From Clostridia bacterium (GTDB lineage Bacteria; Bacillota; Clostridia; Oscillospirales; CAG-382): a DNA stretch of 64,000 nucleotides. Positions 44,399-53,247 of the stretch are shown here, piece after piece. Below the pieces are notes generated by a model. The model was not told the origin of the DNA. It was given only the letters and a program-made list of their open reading frames with translations, and made no database searches. The stretch is taken from positions 16,596 through 80,595 of the forward strand of contig JAFQHL010000031.1 of assembly GCA_017397955.1 (NCBI GenBank), read 5' to 3'. Every line of letters starts with the position of its first letter. Position 1 is the stretch's first letter. The translations under genes and the position numbers were made by a program.

Positions 44399-44976
44399 TA
44401 AAGCAAAAGCTTATAATTCTTTCCGTGTTATTGCTTGTTGCCGTGGTATCAAGTGTAGTTGTGTTTACCGCTTGTGGCAATAAGGATGCGGTTAGCTTTG
44501 AGGGTACGGATGACAAAAGCAGCCCCATAGAAACAGCAATAACCGCCATAGTTAACGGCGATGGAGAGGGCTACTATTCCGCATTTCCGCCGGAGCTTAA
44601 AGAGGCGTACGAGGATGGATATGTAATAAAAGGCACTTTTGCGCCCTGCAATACTATGTCAGAGTACCTTACAAACTATATGGTAAAGGTAAACAAGGCA
44701 AACTATGGCGAGGATTATACCCTTGCGGTAGAGTTTTTTGGTGAAGAACAGATTACCGTTGCCGAGCTTGATGACATGAACAACGACCCTAATCTGGACT
44801 ATTACACCTATAAAAGATTTGTTACAGAAGAAAACACCGAGGAGGTATGGCGCATAAAGCTTAAGCTAAGCTATGAAGGTAGCTACGGCAACGAGGAAAA
44901 GGAGCAAAGCGTTTATGTGGTAAAGCAGGATGGCTGTTGGTACCTGCACCCTCATTTTGTATTTTTTGGCTTTTAA
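44395..44976 (+). CDS. Predicted lipoprotein of unknown function
   Basis: 193 aa. Lipoprotein signal: basic start, hydrophobic stretch LIILSVLLLVAVVSSVVVF, lipobox TAC with Cys27. The mature part is an alpha+beta domain (AIVNGDGEGYYSAFPPELKEAYEDGY ... WRIKLKLSYEGSYGN ... VVKQDGCWYLHPHF) resembling NTF2/DUF4878-type lipoproteins, though the family is not certain. Translationally coupled to ftsK. Confidence 0.75.
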   Translation: MIKQKLIILSVLLLVAVVSSVVVFTACGNKDAVSFEGTDDKSSPIETAITAIVNGDGEGYYSAFPPELKEAYEDGYVIKGTFAPCNTMSEYLTNYMVKVNKANYGEDYTLAVEFFGEEQITVAELDDMNNDPNLDYYTYKRFVTEENTEEVWRIKLKLSYEGSYGNEEKEQSVYVVKQDGCWYLHPHFVFFGF

Positions 44977-44988
44977 AGGGTTTATAGG

Positions 44989-45429
44989 ATGAATGTAAAA
45001 AAATCGGATTTAATAAAAGAGTTTTTTCGTTACGCTTGTGTCGGCGGAATAGCTTTTTTGGTGGATTTTGGCATATTTGCTTTGCTTAGAGAGTTTATAT
45101 TTACAGGGGAAGGAAAGACTGCACTTGTTGTTTCCACCGCCGCAGGCTTTTTAGCGGGGCTTACCGTAAACTACCTGTTGTCAATGGCTGTGGTTTTTCG
45201 CAGCGAAAATCAGCAAAAGCAAGGGAAAACCAAAAAGGCGTTCTTTGTGTTTGCCGCCGTCGGTGTGATAGGGCTTTTTCTAACGGAGCTGTTACAGCTG
45301 GCGGGAGAGGGCATTGTTGGTGACCGTTTGGGTGAGCTTGGCAAGTACGCCGTAAAGATTTGCGTAACGGGTATTGTTTTGTTATGGAATTACGCGGGCA
45401 GAAAAATTTTTGTTTTTAAAGGAGAATAG
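44989..45429 (+). CDS. GtrA-family membrane protein
   Basis: 146 aa, four membrane segments: [92 protein letters not shown]. The family is linked to flipping or moving lipid-linked sugars in the membrane. It sits 2 bases before the FAD enzyme and near the glycosyltransferase, making a surface-glycan set. Confidence 0.9.
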   Translation: MNVKKSDLIKEFFRYACVGGIAFLVDFGIFALLREFIFTGEGKTALVVSTAAGFLAGLTVNYLLSMAVVFRSENQQKQGKTKKAFFVFAAVGVIGLFLTELLQLAGEGIVGDRLGELGKYAVKICVTGIVLLWNYAGRKIFVFKGE

Positions 45430-45431
45430 GC

Positions 45432-46985
45432 ATGAAGAATAAAAAACACGCCGTTATTATAGGTGCAGGCCCCGCAGGGCTTACCGCCGCTTATGAGCTG
45501 CTTACAAAAACCGATATTCTGCCTATTGTCATAGAAGAAAGTCCTTTTATGGGTGGTATATCCCGTACCGCAAACCACAAAGGAAACCGTATGGATTTGG
45601 GCGGTCACCGCTTTTTCTCCAAGGATAAGCGGGTAACAGATTTTTGGCAGATGTTGTTGCCCACCCAAGGCGCTCCGTCTTCCGACGATATAATAACGGG
45701 AAATGTTAAGCCCCTTGCAGAGGGTGGTCCCGACCCCGAAAAAGAGGATAAGGTTATGCTTGTGCGTACCCGTGTATCCCGCATATTTTATTTGCGTAAA
45801 TTTTTTGATTATCCTATCTCCATGAAAGCTGAAACCTTTAAGAATATGGGCTTTGGCAGGACGGTTAAAAGCGGTTTTGGCTATCTTAAAAGCTGTGCTT
45901 TTAAAAAGCCGGAGACCAACCTTAAAAACTTTTATATAAACCGCTTTGGCAAACCCTTGTACGAGATGTTTTTTGAGGATTATACGGAAAAGCTTTGGGG
46001 CGTTAATCCGGAGAATATCTCTGCCGACTGGGGCGCACAGCGGGTTAAGGGATTGTCGCTGAAAAAAGCCTTGCTTTCTATGCTTAAAAAAGATAAAAGC
46101 CAAACGGAAACCTCACTTATAGAGCAGTTTATATATCCCAAAAAGGGCCCCGGTCAGCTGTGGGAGACCTTGGCAGACAAGGTGGCAGAGCTTGGCGGAA
46201 TAATACTTACGGAAACAAAAGCTTTGGGCGTAATAAGCGAGGGGAACAAAATAACAGGTGTGCGCGTGCTTAGGGAAGGTAAGGAAAGCGTGTTGGACTG
46301 TGACTATGCGCTGTCTTCCATGCCCGTAAAGGACTTGATAGCAGGCTTTGACAGCGCACCCGACGATGTGCGTAGGATAGCTGAGGAATTGCCTTATCGT
46401 GATTTTATAACCGTAGGTTTGCTTGTGGACAAGCTGCTGCTTGAGAACAAAACCAATATGAAGACCGTTGGTAACATAGTCCCCGACTGTTGGATATATA
46501 TACAGGAGCGGGATGTAAAGCTTGGCAGACTTCAAATATTCAACAACTGGTCGCCCTATATGGTTGCCGACCCGAAAAACACCGTGTTTATGGGCTTGGA
46601 GTATTTTTGTAACGAAGGCGACGATATGTGGAATATGACGGAGGAGGAGTTTATAAACTTCGCCATAGACGAAGTGGAAAAGATAGATATCCTCCGCCGT
46701 GCCGATGTTAAGGACAGCGTGTGCTTGAAGGTTAAGAAGGCATACCCCGCCTATTTCGGTGCCTACGGGCAGTTTGACAGGGTAAGGGGATTCTTGGACG
46801 GCTTTGAAAACCTGTTCTGTATCGGCAGAAACGGTCAGCACCGTTACAACAATATGGACCACTCTATGCTTACCGCTATGGAGGCGGTGGATGCAATATC
46901 TAAGGGTAGTACGGATAAACAGGCGGTTTGGGAGGTCAACACAGAAAAAGAGTACCACGAAACCGCTAAAAATGAGGAGAACTGA
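45432..46985 (+). CDS. NAD(P)/FAD-dependent oxidoreductase related to UDP-galactopyranose mutases
   Basis: 517 aa. N-terminal FAD-binding [16 protein letters not shown] and the UGM/amine-oxidase-like [25 protein letters not shown]. The middle carries [25 protein letters not shown] and a C-terminal [31 protein letters not shown] motif. Proteins of this group often pair with GtrA and membrane glycosyltransferases in surface polysaccharide loci; ring contraction of a nucleotide or lipid-linked sugar is possible but unproven. Start 2 bases after gtrA stop; 2 bases before the glycosyltransferase. Confidence 0.82.
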   Translation: MKNKKHAVIIGAGPAGLTAAYELLTKTDILPIVIEESPFMGGISRTANHKGNRMDLGGHRFFSKDKRVTDFWQMLLPTQGAPSSDDIITGNVKPLAEGGPDPEKEDKVMLVRTRVSRIFYLRKFFDYPISMKAETFKNMGFGRTVKSGFGYLKSCAFKKPETNLKNFYINRFGKPLYEMFFEDYTEKLWGVNPENISADWGAQRVKGLSLKKALLSMLKKDKSQTETSLIEQFIYPKKGPGQLWETLADKVAELGGIILTETKALGVISEGNKITGVRVLREGKESVLDCDYALSSMPVKDLIAGFDSAPDDVRRIAEELPYRDFITVGLLVDKLLLENKTNMKTVGNIVPDCWIYIQERDVKLGRLQIFNNWSPYMVADPKNTVFMGLEYFCNEGDDMWNMTEEEFINFAIDEVEKIDILRRADVKDSVCLKVKKAYPAYFGAYGQFDRVRGFLDGFENLFCIGRNGQHRYNNMDHSMLTAMEAVDAISKGSTDKQAVWEVNTEKEYHETAKNEEN

Positions 46986-46987
46986 CC

Positions 46988-49000
46988 GTGGATAACCAAG
47001 CTTTTACTCTTACGGAAAAACAGCCTTGGTACAAAAGCCTGTTCTACGGCAGTACCTTGTTTGATTTCTGCATGGCACATCCTTATATAACCACGGCTTT
47101 TTTCAGCCTGTGCTGTCTGTTCATAGGTCAACAGCATCAGATACTTAAGGGAAATGCCTGTTATATGCTGGGTACAAACGGTAGCTTTATAGTCTTGCCG
47201 CGGCTTTGCCTTGTCATTGCGGTATTGTTTCTTGCGGTACAGCTGGGTTTTGGCATAAAATCGCGCTTAAATCCCGCGGCAGAGGATAACGGCACTCCAA
47301 GGCTTATTGCTACGGCGGCGGTATTACTCTCCGTTTTTAGCTTTGGCTTTTTCGGCTTTAATGTTATCAGCCTGTATACGGTTGCCGTGCTTGCTGCACT
47401 TTGCCTTTGTGTTGGATTTCCTCCCGCAAAGGCGCTGATGCGGGCGGCGGCTGTGCTTGGCGGTGCGGGCGGAATACATTATCTTTCTTTTTCTCAGTAT
47501 ACCGTGGCGGAAAAGACCGTGCTTTTTGCGGCAATTATCTCTGCGGCAAGCCTTATTGTGCTTGCGGCAGACGAGGGCGTTAAGGTTAAGCACGTGCTGG
47601 GCATAATGTTTCTTATGGGCTTCGCACTCCGCCTGGGATATGTGCTTGACGTAAGCCTGCCTGATAACCAGCACGACGTTTTTTCAATATATTTTAACGC
47701 AAAATATCCGCGCCATAACACCTACATTTGGCATATATACGAAACAGGCAGTCTGCCCACAGAAAACGTTTACGCACCCAATTCCTTATCCCAAATGTAT
47801 CACCCGCCTTTGCATCATTATACGGCGGCGTTGTGGATGCGGTTTCAAAATCTGCTGGGGATTGATGCTTTTGCCGCCTATGAAAACGTTCAGTACCTAA
47901 CGCTTTTTTATTCAACAGCTGTTATGGTTGCGGCGGATAAGCTGTTTTGTCACTTTAAATTCAGCGGTGGACTTCGTATGGCGTTATTTGCGCTTATAGC
48001 CTTCCATCCAAGCTTTTTTATACTTGCGGGCAGTGTAAATAACGATGCGCTTTGCGTTTTGCTTATGTTCATAGCGGCGTTGTTTTCTGTGCGTTGGTAC
48101 GGTAATCCAAGCCTTTACAACACGGTGTGTCTGGCATTTGCCATCGGCGGCGCAATGCTGGCAAAGCTTTCGGGCGCTGTGGTAGCTTTTGGCACCGCCT
48201 ATCTTATGCTGGCAAAGCTTTTGGATTTACGGACAGGCATAGTCAACAACTTTAAGAATTTGTGGCATCGTTTTGTGGTCTTTGGCGCAATATGCTTCCC
48301 CTTAGGACTTTGGTGGTCATTACGCTGTAATCTTCTTTACGGGATGCCCCTTGGCTATGTACCCAGTATGGGGCGTGAGGGCAACCCACAGTTTTTGAAA
48401 GGCTTTAGCTATTGGGAACGCTTAAGCGGCAAGGGCACACTAAGTCTTTCAAACCCGTTCCCAAATATCGGCTTAACCGATATCATGGGAAACGAAGGGG
48501 AATTTTATGATTACGGCATAGCCCCCTACGCCTTTAAATCTTCCTTCTTTGGGGAGTATTTTAACAAGCTAAACACGTCCGACTTGCAGCACATATTGGC
48601 GTGTGTTATGGCTTTTGCCGCACTGGTGCTTATACTGTACAGCGTTGTCGGGATGTTGATAGGCTTTTACGTAGGTTATCGCAACGACCGCAACCACAAC
48701 ATCCGCAAAAATGCGTTTTTACAGCAGGGTCAAGAGCAACCCTTTAGGTTTGTGCTTATCTTTCATTTGGCAATGCTTGCAAGCTATACGGTGTTTTGCT
48801 TTGAATATCCCTTCACCTGCACTATGGATTTCCGTTATATCGTGCCCTGTTTGCTTACGGGCGCGGTTGGGGCAGGGGTATTACTTTCCGGTGATTACAG
48901 ATGGAAGAAGCCTTTAAGGTATGCGTATATAGCCGTAACCGTTGTATTCTGCCTTTCCTCAGCGGTGTTTTACGCTATAAGTTACGGCACAGCCGCGTAA
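46988..49000 (+). CDS. Polytopic membrane glycosyltransferase (GT39/PMT-like)
   Basis: 670 aa from a GTG with GGAGA upstream. About twelve membrane segments starting at ~38-50, with an extracytoplasmic loop after the fourth-to-sixth segment containing the family-like QMYHPPLHHYTAALWMRF, and another loop (SYWERLSGKGTLSLSNPFPN, GEFYDYGIAPYAFKSSFFGEYF). Such lipid-linked-sugar-dependent transferases modify surface polymers or proteins outside the membrane. The final part (TCTMDFRYIVPCLLTGAV) resembles GT39/GT83 members. Forms a module with gtrA and the FAD enzyme. Confidence 0.78.
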   Translation: MDNQAFTLTEKQPWYKSLFYGSTLFDFCMAHPYITTAFFSLCCLFIGQQHQILKGNACYMLGTNGSFIVLPRLCLVIAVLFLAVQLGFGIKSRLNPAAEDNGTPRLIATAAVLLSVFSFGFFGFNVISLYTVAVLAALCLCVGFPPAKALMRAAAVLGGAGGIHYLSFSQYTVAEKTVLFAAIISAASLIVLAADEGVKVKHVLGIMFLMGFALRLGYVLDVSLPDNQHDVFSIYFNAKYPRHNTYIWHIYETGSLPTENVYAPNSLSQMYHPPLHHYTAALWMRFQNLLGIDAFAAYENVQYLTLFYSTAVMVAADKLFCHFKFSGGLRMALFALIAFHPSFFILAGSVNNDALCVLLMFIAALFSVRWYGNPSLYNTVCLAFAIGGAMLAKLSGAVVAFGTAYLMLAKLLDLRTGIVNNFKNLWHRFVVFGAICFPLGLWWSLRCNLLYGMPLGYVPSMGREGNPQFLKGFSYWERLSGKGTLSLSNPFPNIGLTDIMGNEGEFYDYGIAPYAFKSSFFGEYFNKLNTSDLQHILACVMAFAALVLILYSVVGMLIGFYVGYRNDRNHNIRKNAFLQQGQEQPFRFVLIFHLAMLASYTVFCFEYPFTCTMDFRYIVPCLLTGAVGAGVLLSGDYRWKKPLRYAYIAVTVVFCLSSAVFYAISYGTAA

Positions 49001-49014
49001 GCTAAAATAACAAA

Positions 49015-49056
49015 AGAAGGACCGAACTCCAAGTATCAGGAGTCGGTCCTGTTTTT
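49015..49056 (+). terminator. Terminator of the ftsK-glycosyltransferase run
   Basis: AGGACCGAACTCC / GGAGTCGGTCCT with one bulged A and a 7-base loop, followed by GTTTTT. Confidence 0.82.
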
Positions 49057-49085
49057 ATATACCATGCCGCTATAGCGGTTCGTAT

Positions 49086-49120
49086 AAAAATCCCCCCGCG
49101 GAAAACCGCAGGGGGAAATT
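49086..49120 (-). terminator. Terminator of the surface-protein gene
   Basis: On the minus strand TTTCCCCCTGCGG, TTTT, CCGCGGGGGGATTTTT forms a GC-rich stem followed by a T tract, 31 bases past the stop at 49151. Confidence 0.85.
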
Positions 49121-49150
49121 ATTAGCTTTGTGTTATCTTAAGACCGTTAA

Positions 49151-50320
49151 TTACTTAACCTTCTTAGCAACTACAACGCCTGCCATGGAAACAACTGCGA
49201 GAACTGCAAATACTGCAAGACCTGCGTCGCCGGTGGAAGGAGTAGAGTTGTTGCCGGGCTGTTCAACGGAAGTGTTGTCGTCTTCAGATTCAACAGGAGC
49301 GTTTTCGGAAGGATCGTCAACGGAAACGTCTTCGGAAGGATCGTCAACGGAAACGTCTTCGGAAGGATCGTCAACAGAAACGTCTTCGGAAGGATCGTCA
49401 ACGGAAACGTCTTCGGAAGGATCGTCAACAGAAACGTCTTCGGAAGGATCGTCAACGGAAACGTCTTCGGAAGGATCGTCAACGGGATCGGATTCGGAAG
49501 GATCGTCAACGGGATCGGATTCGGAAGGATCGTCAACGGGATCGGATTCGGAAGGATCGTCAACGGGCTCAGATTCGGAAGGATCGTTTACAGGAGGCTG
49601 TTCAGAAACGGGTTCGCCGCCGTAAACTTCGATTTCGTCGAACTGAAGAATGAAGCCTCTGTTGGAACCAGAACCGTTGTCATCACAATAGAAATTGCCG
49701 TATTCAGCTTCGGGGCAAGAAGTGTCAAGAATTACTCTGATATAGGAAGCGTTAACGGTTGCAAAGGAAGCAGTGATATCGAAAATCATATCTCTGTTGT
49801 CAGCGGGAAGGTTTGTACCATAGTTAACGTTGCCCTGTTCGGAGTTAGCAACAACATCAAATCTCTTGGTGTAGTCAACTGCGGACCAGTTTGAACCGTC
49901 AGAAGAAACTTCAACACCAACAAGGTTGCCTATACGGTTGCCGTAAATCTTAACAACGCGAACAACTACAGAAGAGATGCCCTTTTCTGCGCCAAGATTG
50001 AAGGTGTAGGTGTAGTTTCTTAAAGAACCCTTCATTTCAAGGGAGATACCAGCAGCAGCGTCCTTGATTTTGGATTCTTCGGTACCAACACGAACCTTAC
50101 CATCGGTAACCTGACCGGACCAAAGTTCCATAGTAGAGCCCTCTGTAGGAGGATTGCTGTGGTCACCAAGGTTGGGACTGTAGTATTCAAGAACTTCGTC
50201 GCTGGATACGAGGGTATAGGATTTACCTGCAACGAGGTTGGTGTCAGCTGCGCTTGCGGAAACTGCGAAGCAGCAAGCTACCATTACGGATGCGAGAAGA
50301 AATGCGATAAGCTTTTTCAT
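49151..50320 (-). CDS. Surface protein with discoidin-like domain, 9-residue acidic repeats and sorting-like tail
   Basis: 389 aa. Signal peptide (KKLIAFLLASVMVACCFAVSASA). Residues ~27-236 resemble an F5/8-type discoidin carbohydrate-binding domain (IDSVVVRVVKIYG..., VGVEVSSDGSNWSAVDY, ASYIRVILDTS, LQFDEIEVYG). Residues 245-343 are eleven 9-residue repeats, DDPSESDPV then DDPSEDVSV, an acidic rigid spacer. The C-terminus has STPSTGD, a hydrophobic span AGLAVFAVLAVVSMAGVVVA and KKVK: a sortase-anchor layout, though the motif is PSTG rather than LPXTG. It probably displays a sugar-binding head at the cell surface. Monocistronic, with its own promoter and terminator. Confidence 0.83.
   Translation of the reverse strand: MKKLIAFLLASVMVACCFAVSASAADTNLVAGKSYTLVSSDEVLEYYSPNLGDHSNPPTEGSTMELWSGQVTDGKVRVGTEESKIKDAAAGISLEMKGSLRNYTYTFNLGAEKGISSVVVRVVKIYGNRIGNLVGVEVSSDGSNWSAVDYTKRFDVVANSEQGNVNYGTNLPADNRDMIFDITASFATVNASYIRVILDTSCPEAEYGNFYCDDNGSGSNRGFILQFDEIEVYGGEPVSEQPPVNDPSESEPVDDPSESDPVDDPSESDPVDDPSESDPVDDPSEDVSVDDPSEDVSVDDPSEDVSVDDPSEDVSVDDPSEDVSVDDPSEDVSVDDPSENAPVESEDDNTSVEQPGNNSTPSTGDAGLAVFAVLAVVSMAGVVVAKKVK
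49292..49588. repeat. Eleven tandem 27-bp repeats within the surface-protein gene
   Basis: Each unit reads like GGAAACGTCTTCGGAAGGAT on the plus strand (first 20 bases of 27) and encodes DDPSE plus a 4-residue tail. The six central DVSV units are nearly identical in DNA, alternating ACGGAAACG and ACAGAAACG, a sign of recent repeat expansion; copy number should vary between strains. Confidence 0.92.
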
Positions 50321-50400
50321 CTTTCTTTTTCCTTTCTTTGTTTTATTTTTTTTGCTGATGAAAAATGGCTGTTAACAGGCAAAGCCATATTAACTACCAT

Positions 50401-50429
50401 ATATTAACACAATTGGATTTAGTTGTCAA
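50401..50429 (-). promoter_or_regulatory. Sigma-A promoter of the surface-protein gene
   Basis: Minus strand: -35 TTGACA (50424-50429), 17 bases, -10 TAATAT (50401-50406). A leader of about 70 bases precedes the ATG at 50320. Confidence 0.8.
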
Positions 50430-50488
50430 TATATTTTTTTGCTTTTCTAACGCCTTTGCCTATATTTTATGCAGTAAAACAAATGTAA

Positions 50489-51136
50489 TTACAGTAAAAT
50501 TTTGTCAAGTTCCGAAAAATTTGCCGCTACGGCAGCGGCGCCTGTTTCTGTAAGCTCGTCCCTGAATATGCTGCCGTTAACTATCCCCACACAGGGTATA
50601 CCGTTATCCGCCGCGCCTTCTATGTCATAACAGCGGTCTCCTATCATAACACAATCTTTCGCGCTTGCACCTGCCATTTCCATGGCGCGGGCTACTATGG
50701 CGGCTTTGCTCAGGTGCGCATCGCTGAAGCTTGCGGCAGAGATATGGCTGAAATATTTGTCCACCTTTAGGTATTCCAAAACGGTTTTTACAAAAGGCAA
50801 GGGCTTTGAGGATGCTATAAGCAACACTTTGCCCTGTTGCACTGCTTTTTCAAAAAACTCTGCTGCGCCTGCATACAGACTGTTTTGGTATATTCCTTTT
50901 GCTTTGTAATGCTCTCTGTAAAGTTTTATGGTTTCCTCCACTCGTTCTTCTTCTATACCCGCATAGGTCATAAAGGAATATTTAAGCGGCGGACCTAAAA
51001 ATTTTGCCATTGTTTTGCTGTCCGGCACAGGCACGCCTTGTTTTTCCATGGCGTAGGTAGCGGATGCTATAACACCGGGGGCAGAGTCGGTAACCGTACC
51101 GTCCAGGTCAAAAAGCAAATATTTTTTGTTTTTCAT
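50489..51136 (-). CDS. HAD-family phosphatase (phosphoglycolate phosphatase-like)
   Basis: 215 aa from the ATG at 51136 (SD GGAGGTG; the frame extends further but only through the SD). Motif I LFDLDGTVTDSAPG, motif II LIASSKPLPFV, Lys in HLSKAAIVARAM, motif III MIGDRCYDIEGAADNG. The cap fits the Gph/PpaX group. The substrate is unknown. It is divergent from the flavoprotein gene at 51249, with about 110 bases between. Confidence 0.88.
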   Translation of the reverse strand: MKNKKYLLFDLDGTVTDSAPGVIASATYAMEKQGVPVPDSKTMAKFLGPPLKYSFMTYAGIEEERVEETIKLYREHYKAKGIYQNSLYAGAAEFFEKAVQQGKVLLIASSKPLPFVKTVLEYLKVDKYFSHISAASFSDAHLSKAAIVARAMEMAGASAKDCVMIGDRCYDIEGAADNGIPCVGIVNGSIFRDELTETGAAAVAANFSELDKILL

Positions 51137-51248
51137 AAAAAACGCACCTCCAAACATTATAATTATAACTCAAAACCGCGGTGATTACAATAAGGTGCTT
51201 GCAAATTTTGCGTTTTGGCTGTATAATAACTGTAAAGGCGGTGCTTTT

Positions 51249-52472
51249 ATGAAAAGAGTTTGCGTAATAGGCGGCGGCGCGGCAGGGATGATGGCGGCAT
51301 ATTTTGCGGCTTGCGGCGGTGCGGCGGTAACCCTTATAGAAAAGAACGATTTTTGCGGTAAAAAAATAAATATAACGGGCAAGGGGCGTTGCAATGTGAC
51401 AAATCTTTGCGACGTGGCGGAGTTTATTAAAAATGTGCCCACAAACCCCCGTTTTCTGTACAAAGCTTTGAACAATCTTAGCCCCGAGGACACTATGGCG
51501 TTGTTTGAGGGCTTTGGCGTGCCCTTGAAGGTGGAGCGCGGCAGGAGAGTGTTCCCCGTGAGTGACAAGGCGGCGGATATATCGGCGGCGCTGAAAAACG
51601 CTTGCGCCGATGCGGGCGTTAAAATCCTCCACGGAAAAGCGCAAAGTATACAGATAAGCGAAGGCGCCGTTGTCGGGGTGAGTCTGCAAGGTGGCAGGAC
51701 AATCAAATGTGAAAGCGTGGTTGTTGCCACGGGCGGTGCATCTTATCCCCGCACGGGCAGCGACGGCGACGGCTATCGCTTCGCACAGTCTGCAGGGCAT
51801 ACCGTAACGCCGCTGAGTCCGTCCTTGGTACCGCTTGTAACCAAAGAGCCGTGGTGTGCCGAATGTATGGGGCTTTCCCTCAAAAACGTTAACCTAAGCT
51901 TTTACAGGGACAGCAAGTTGCTGTACGGAGAGCAAGGGGAAATGCTGTTTACTCATTTTGGCATAAGCGGTCCGCTGGTGCTTTCCGCTTCTTCGCATCT
52001 GGGCGATTGTGACGGGGTAGAGGGTAGAATAGACCTTAAGCCCGCACTGGACAGCGAAACGCTGGATAAGCGCATACTGCGGGATTTCGGTGAGGCGAAG
52101 AATAAGGATTTTGCCAACAGCCTTGGTGCGCTTCTGCCCCAAAAGCTTATACCCGTGGTGGTGCGCCAAAGCGGTATTGACCCACACAAAAAGGTTAATT
52201 CCGTTACTAAAGAGGAAAGGCGCGCCCTTGCGGAGCTTATAAAGGGCTTAAAGCTGACCGTAACGGGTAAGCGACCGATTGACGAAGCCATTGTTACCGC
52301 CGGCGGTGTTTCGGTTAAAGAAATCAACCCGTCTACTATGGAATCTAAGCTGGTAAGCGGCTTGTTCTTTGCAGGCGAGGTTATAGACGTGGACGCTTAC
52401 ACGGGCGGATATAATCTGCAAATAGCCTTTTCTACGGGTGCCTTGGCAGGCGAAAACGCGGCATTTGAATAG
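51249..52472 (+). CDS. BaiN/HI0933-family FAD-dependent oxidoreductase
   Basis: 407 aa from the ATG at 51249. N-terminal VIGGGAAGMMAAYFAA dinucleotide loop, EKNDFCGKKINITGKGRCNVTN (hallmark of the HI0933 family), VATGGASYPRTGSDGDGYRFAQSAGH, FTHFGISGPLVLSAS and C-terminal GLFFAGEVIDVDAYTGGYNLQIAFSTG. Members are annotated as aminoacetone oxidase or flavin reductases, and BaiN acts in bile-acid 7-dehydroxylation; which, if any, applies here cannot be read from sequence. Confidence 0.9.
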   Translation: MKRVCVIGGGAAGMMAAYFAACGGAAVTLIEKNDFCGKKINITGKGRCNVTNLCDVAEFIKNVPTNPRFLYKALNNLSPEDTMALFEGFGVPLKVERGRRVFPVSDKAADISAALKNACADAGVKILHGKAQSIQISEGAVVGVSLQGGRTIKCESVVVATGGASYPRTGSDGDGYRFAQSAGHTVTPLSPSLVPLVTKEPWCAECMGLSLKNVNLSFYRDSKLLYGEQGEMLFTHFGISGPLVLSASSHLGDCDGVEGRIDLKPALDSETLDKRILRDFGEAKNKDFANSLGALLPQKLIPVVVRQSGIDPHKKVNSVTKEERRALAELIKGLKLTVTGKRPIDEAIVTAGGVSVKEINPSTMESKLVSGLFFAGEVIDVDAYTGGYNLQIAFSTGALAGENAAFE

Positions 52473-52483
52473 ATAAAACAAAA

Positions 52484-52505
52484 CGGGGCTGCAAAAAGCA
52501 GCCCC
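52484..52505. terminator. Hairpin after the flavoprotein gene
   Basis: GGGGCTGC (52485-52492), AAAAA, GCAGCCCC (52498-52505). A strong stem but only a weak T tract follows on the plus strand; the A-rich left flank would suit the minus strand better. Confidence 0.6.
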
Positions 52506-52629
52506 AACACTTTAATTATAGCGCAACTTGCGGCAAAAAGTCAATATAAAATCGTAGCCTTTTGGGCGTATTTGCCAATATTCTGCTCTTTGCACAAAAA
52601 CTTTTTATTAAATTTGTATAAAATGTGTA

Positions 52630-52658
52630 TTGAAAACGGGCTAAAACTGTGTTATTAT
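52630..52658 (+). promoter_or_regulatory. Promoter of RNA copy A
   Basis: -35 TTGAAA (52630-52635), 17 bases, -10 TATTAT (52653-52658). The upstream 40 bases (TTTGCACAAAAACTTTTTAT and following) are also conserved in copy B. Confidence 0.8.
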
Positions 52659-52664
52659 AAAGGC

Positions 52665-53022
52665 ACAGGAAGGGTGAGTCCAATGTACACAAAAAGACAA
52701 AGCCCCAAAGTAACAGGCAGGTAGTTGCCGCCGCCCATGGCAGGATAGCCAAATAAAGTTGTTAGGCGGTGCGCTTGTTACAACGAACGGGGCGGTAAGA
52801 TGTATTAACATCGCTTGGGAAGCTTTCTTAGAATTGCCGACAGTTTTTTCTTACTTAAAAGAATGTTTAACCAAAGGTTAAAATGTGGGCGGCATTACAA
52901 GCGGACAGATAGCGGTGTAAGCAGTAGAAAGAGAGGTAACCAATGAAGTTAGATAACAAGACAGAAATGAAATGACCCTTGGCTGCGGAACAATGGAGGC
53001 AGTCAAGGGTCATTTCATTTTT
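52665..53022 (+). ncRNA. Structured RNA gene, copy A (~358 nt)
   Basis: Predicted from start near 52665 to a terminator at 52969-53022. Seen: hairpin TGCC (52726-52729)/GGCA (52739-52742) whose loop GCCGCCC (52730-52736) can pair with GGGCGGT (52790-52796), a pseudoknot, with an alternative GGCGGT partner at 52765; hairpin GATGT/ACATC (52798-52812); long-range stem ACATCGCT (52808-52815) with AGCGGTGT (52911-52918). The latter two share bases, so they are alternatives. The stem covaries with copy B. Conserved blocks GGAAGGGTGAGTCCAATG and GAGGTAACCAATGA. It is not tmRNA, RNase P or SRP by their hallmarks; a raiA-type or other clostridial family is possible but I cannot confirm it. Confidence 0.75.
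52969..53022 (+). terminator. Terminator of RNA copy A
   Basis: An 18-bp stem, GAAATGACCCTTGGCTGC (52969-52986) with GCAGTCAAGGGTCATTTC (52999-53016), one G-U pair, 12-base loop, then ATTTTT. Confidence 0.92.
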
Positions 53023-53212
53023 GCTGTAAAAGCGGAAAAATCCGATAAAAAACAAAAGCGACCTGCACACAAATGTGAACAAGCGCCCAACACTTTAAGT
53101 ATAACATAAGCTATGGCAAAAAGTCAATACATAATTGCAGGTTTTAGGATGTTTTGACTAATGTTCTGCCCTTTGCACAAAAACTTTTTATTAACTTTGT
53201 ATAAAACGTGCA

Positions 53213-53241
53213 TTGAAAAATGGCAAAAGCTGTGTTATTAT
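53213..53241 (+). promoter_or_regulatory. Promoter of RNA copy B
   Basis: -35 TTGAAA (53213-53218), 17 bases, -10 TATTAT (53236-53241); same layout as copy A. Confidence 0.8.
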
Positions 53242-53247
53242 AGAGGC

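Noticed and set aside
49292..49588. CRISPR-like spaced repeats
   Set aside because: Repeats are contiguous 27-bp units in frame within a coding gene, without spacers; they encode the DDPSE spacer.
52665..53022. RNase P, tmRNA or SRP RNA for copy A
   Set aside because: GGAAGGGTGAGTCC superficially resembles the RNase P GAGGAAAGTCC block, but GGTGC-AGGTAA and ACAGAA motifs are missing; there is no tRNA-like end with CCA (tmRNA) and no SRP Alu/GGAG-tetraloop pattern. Two tandem copies would also be unusual for these.
52516..53082. Small frames of 60-80 codons in the 52.5-53.6 kb block
   Set aside because: Not conserved between the two tandem copies, no SD; the block is better explained as two RNA genes.
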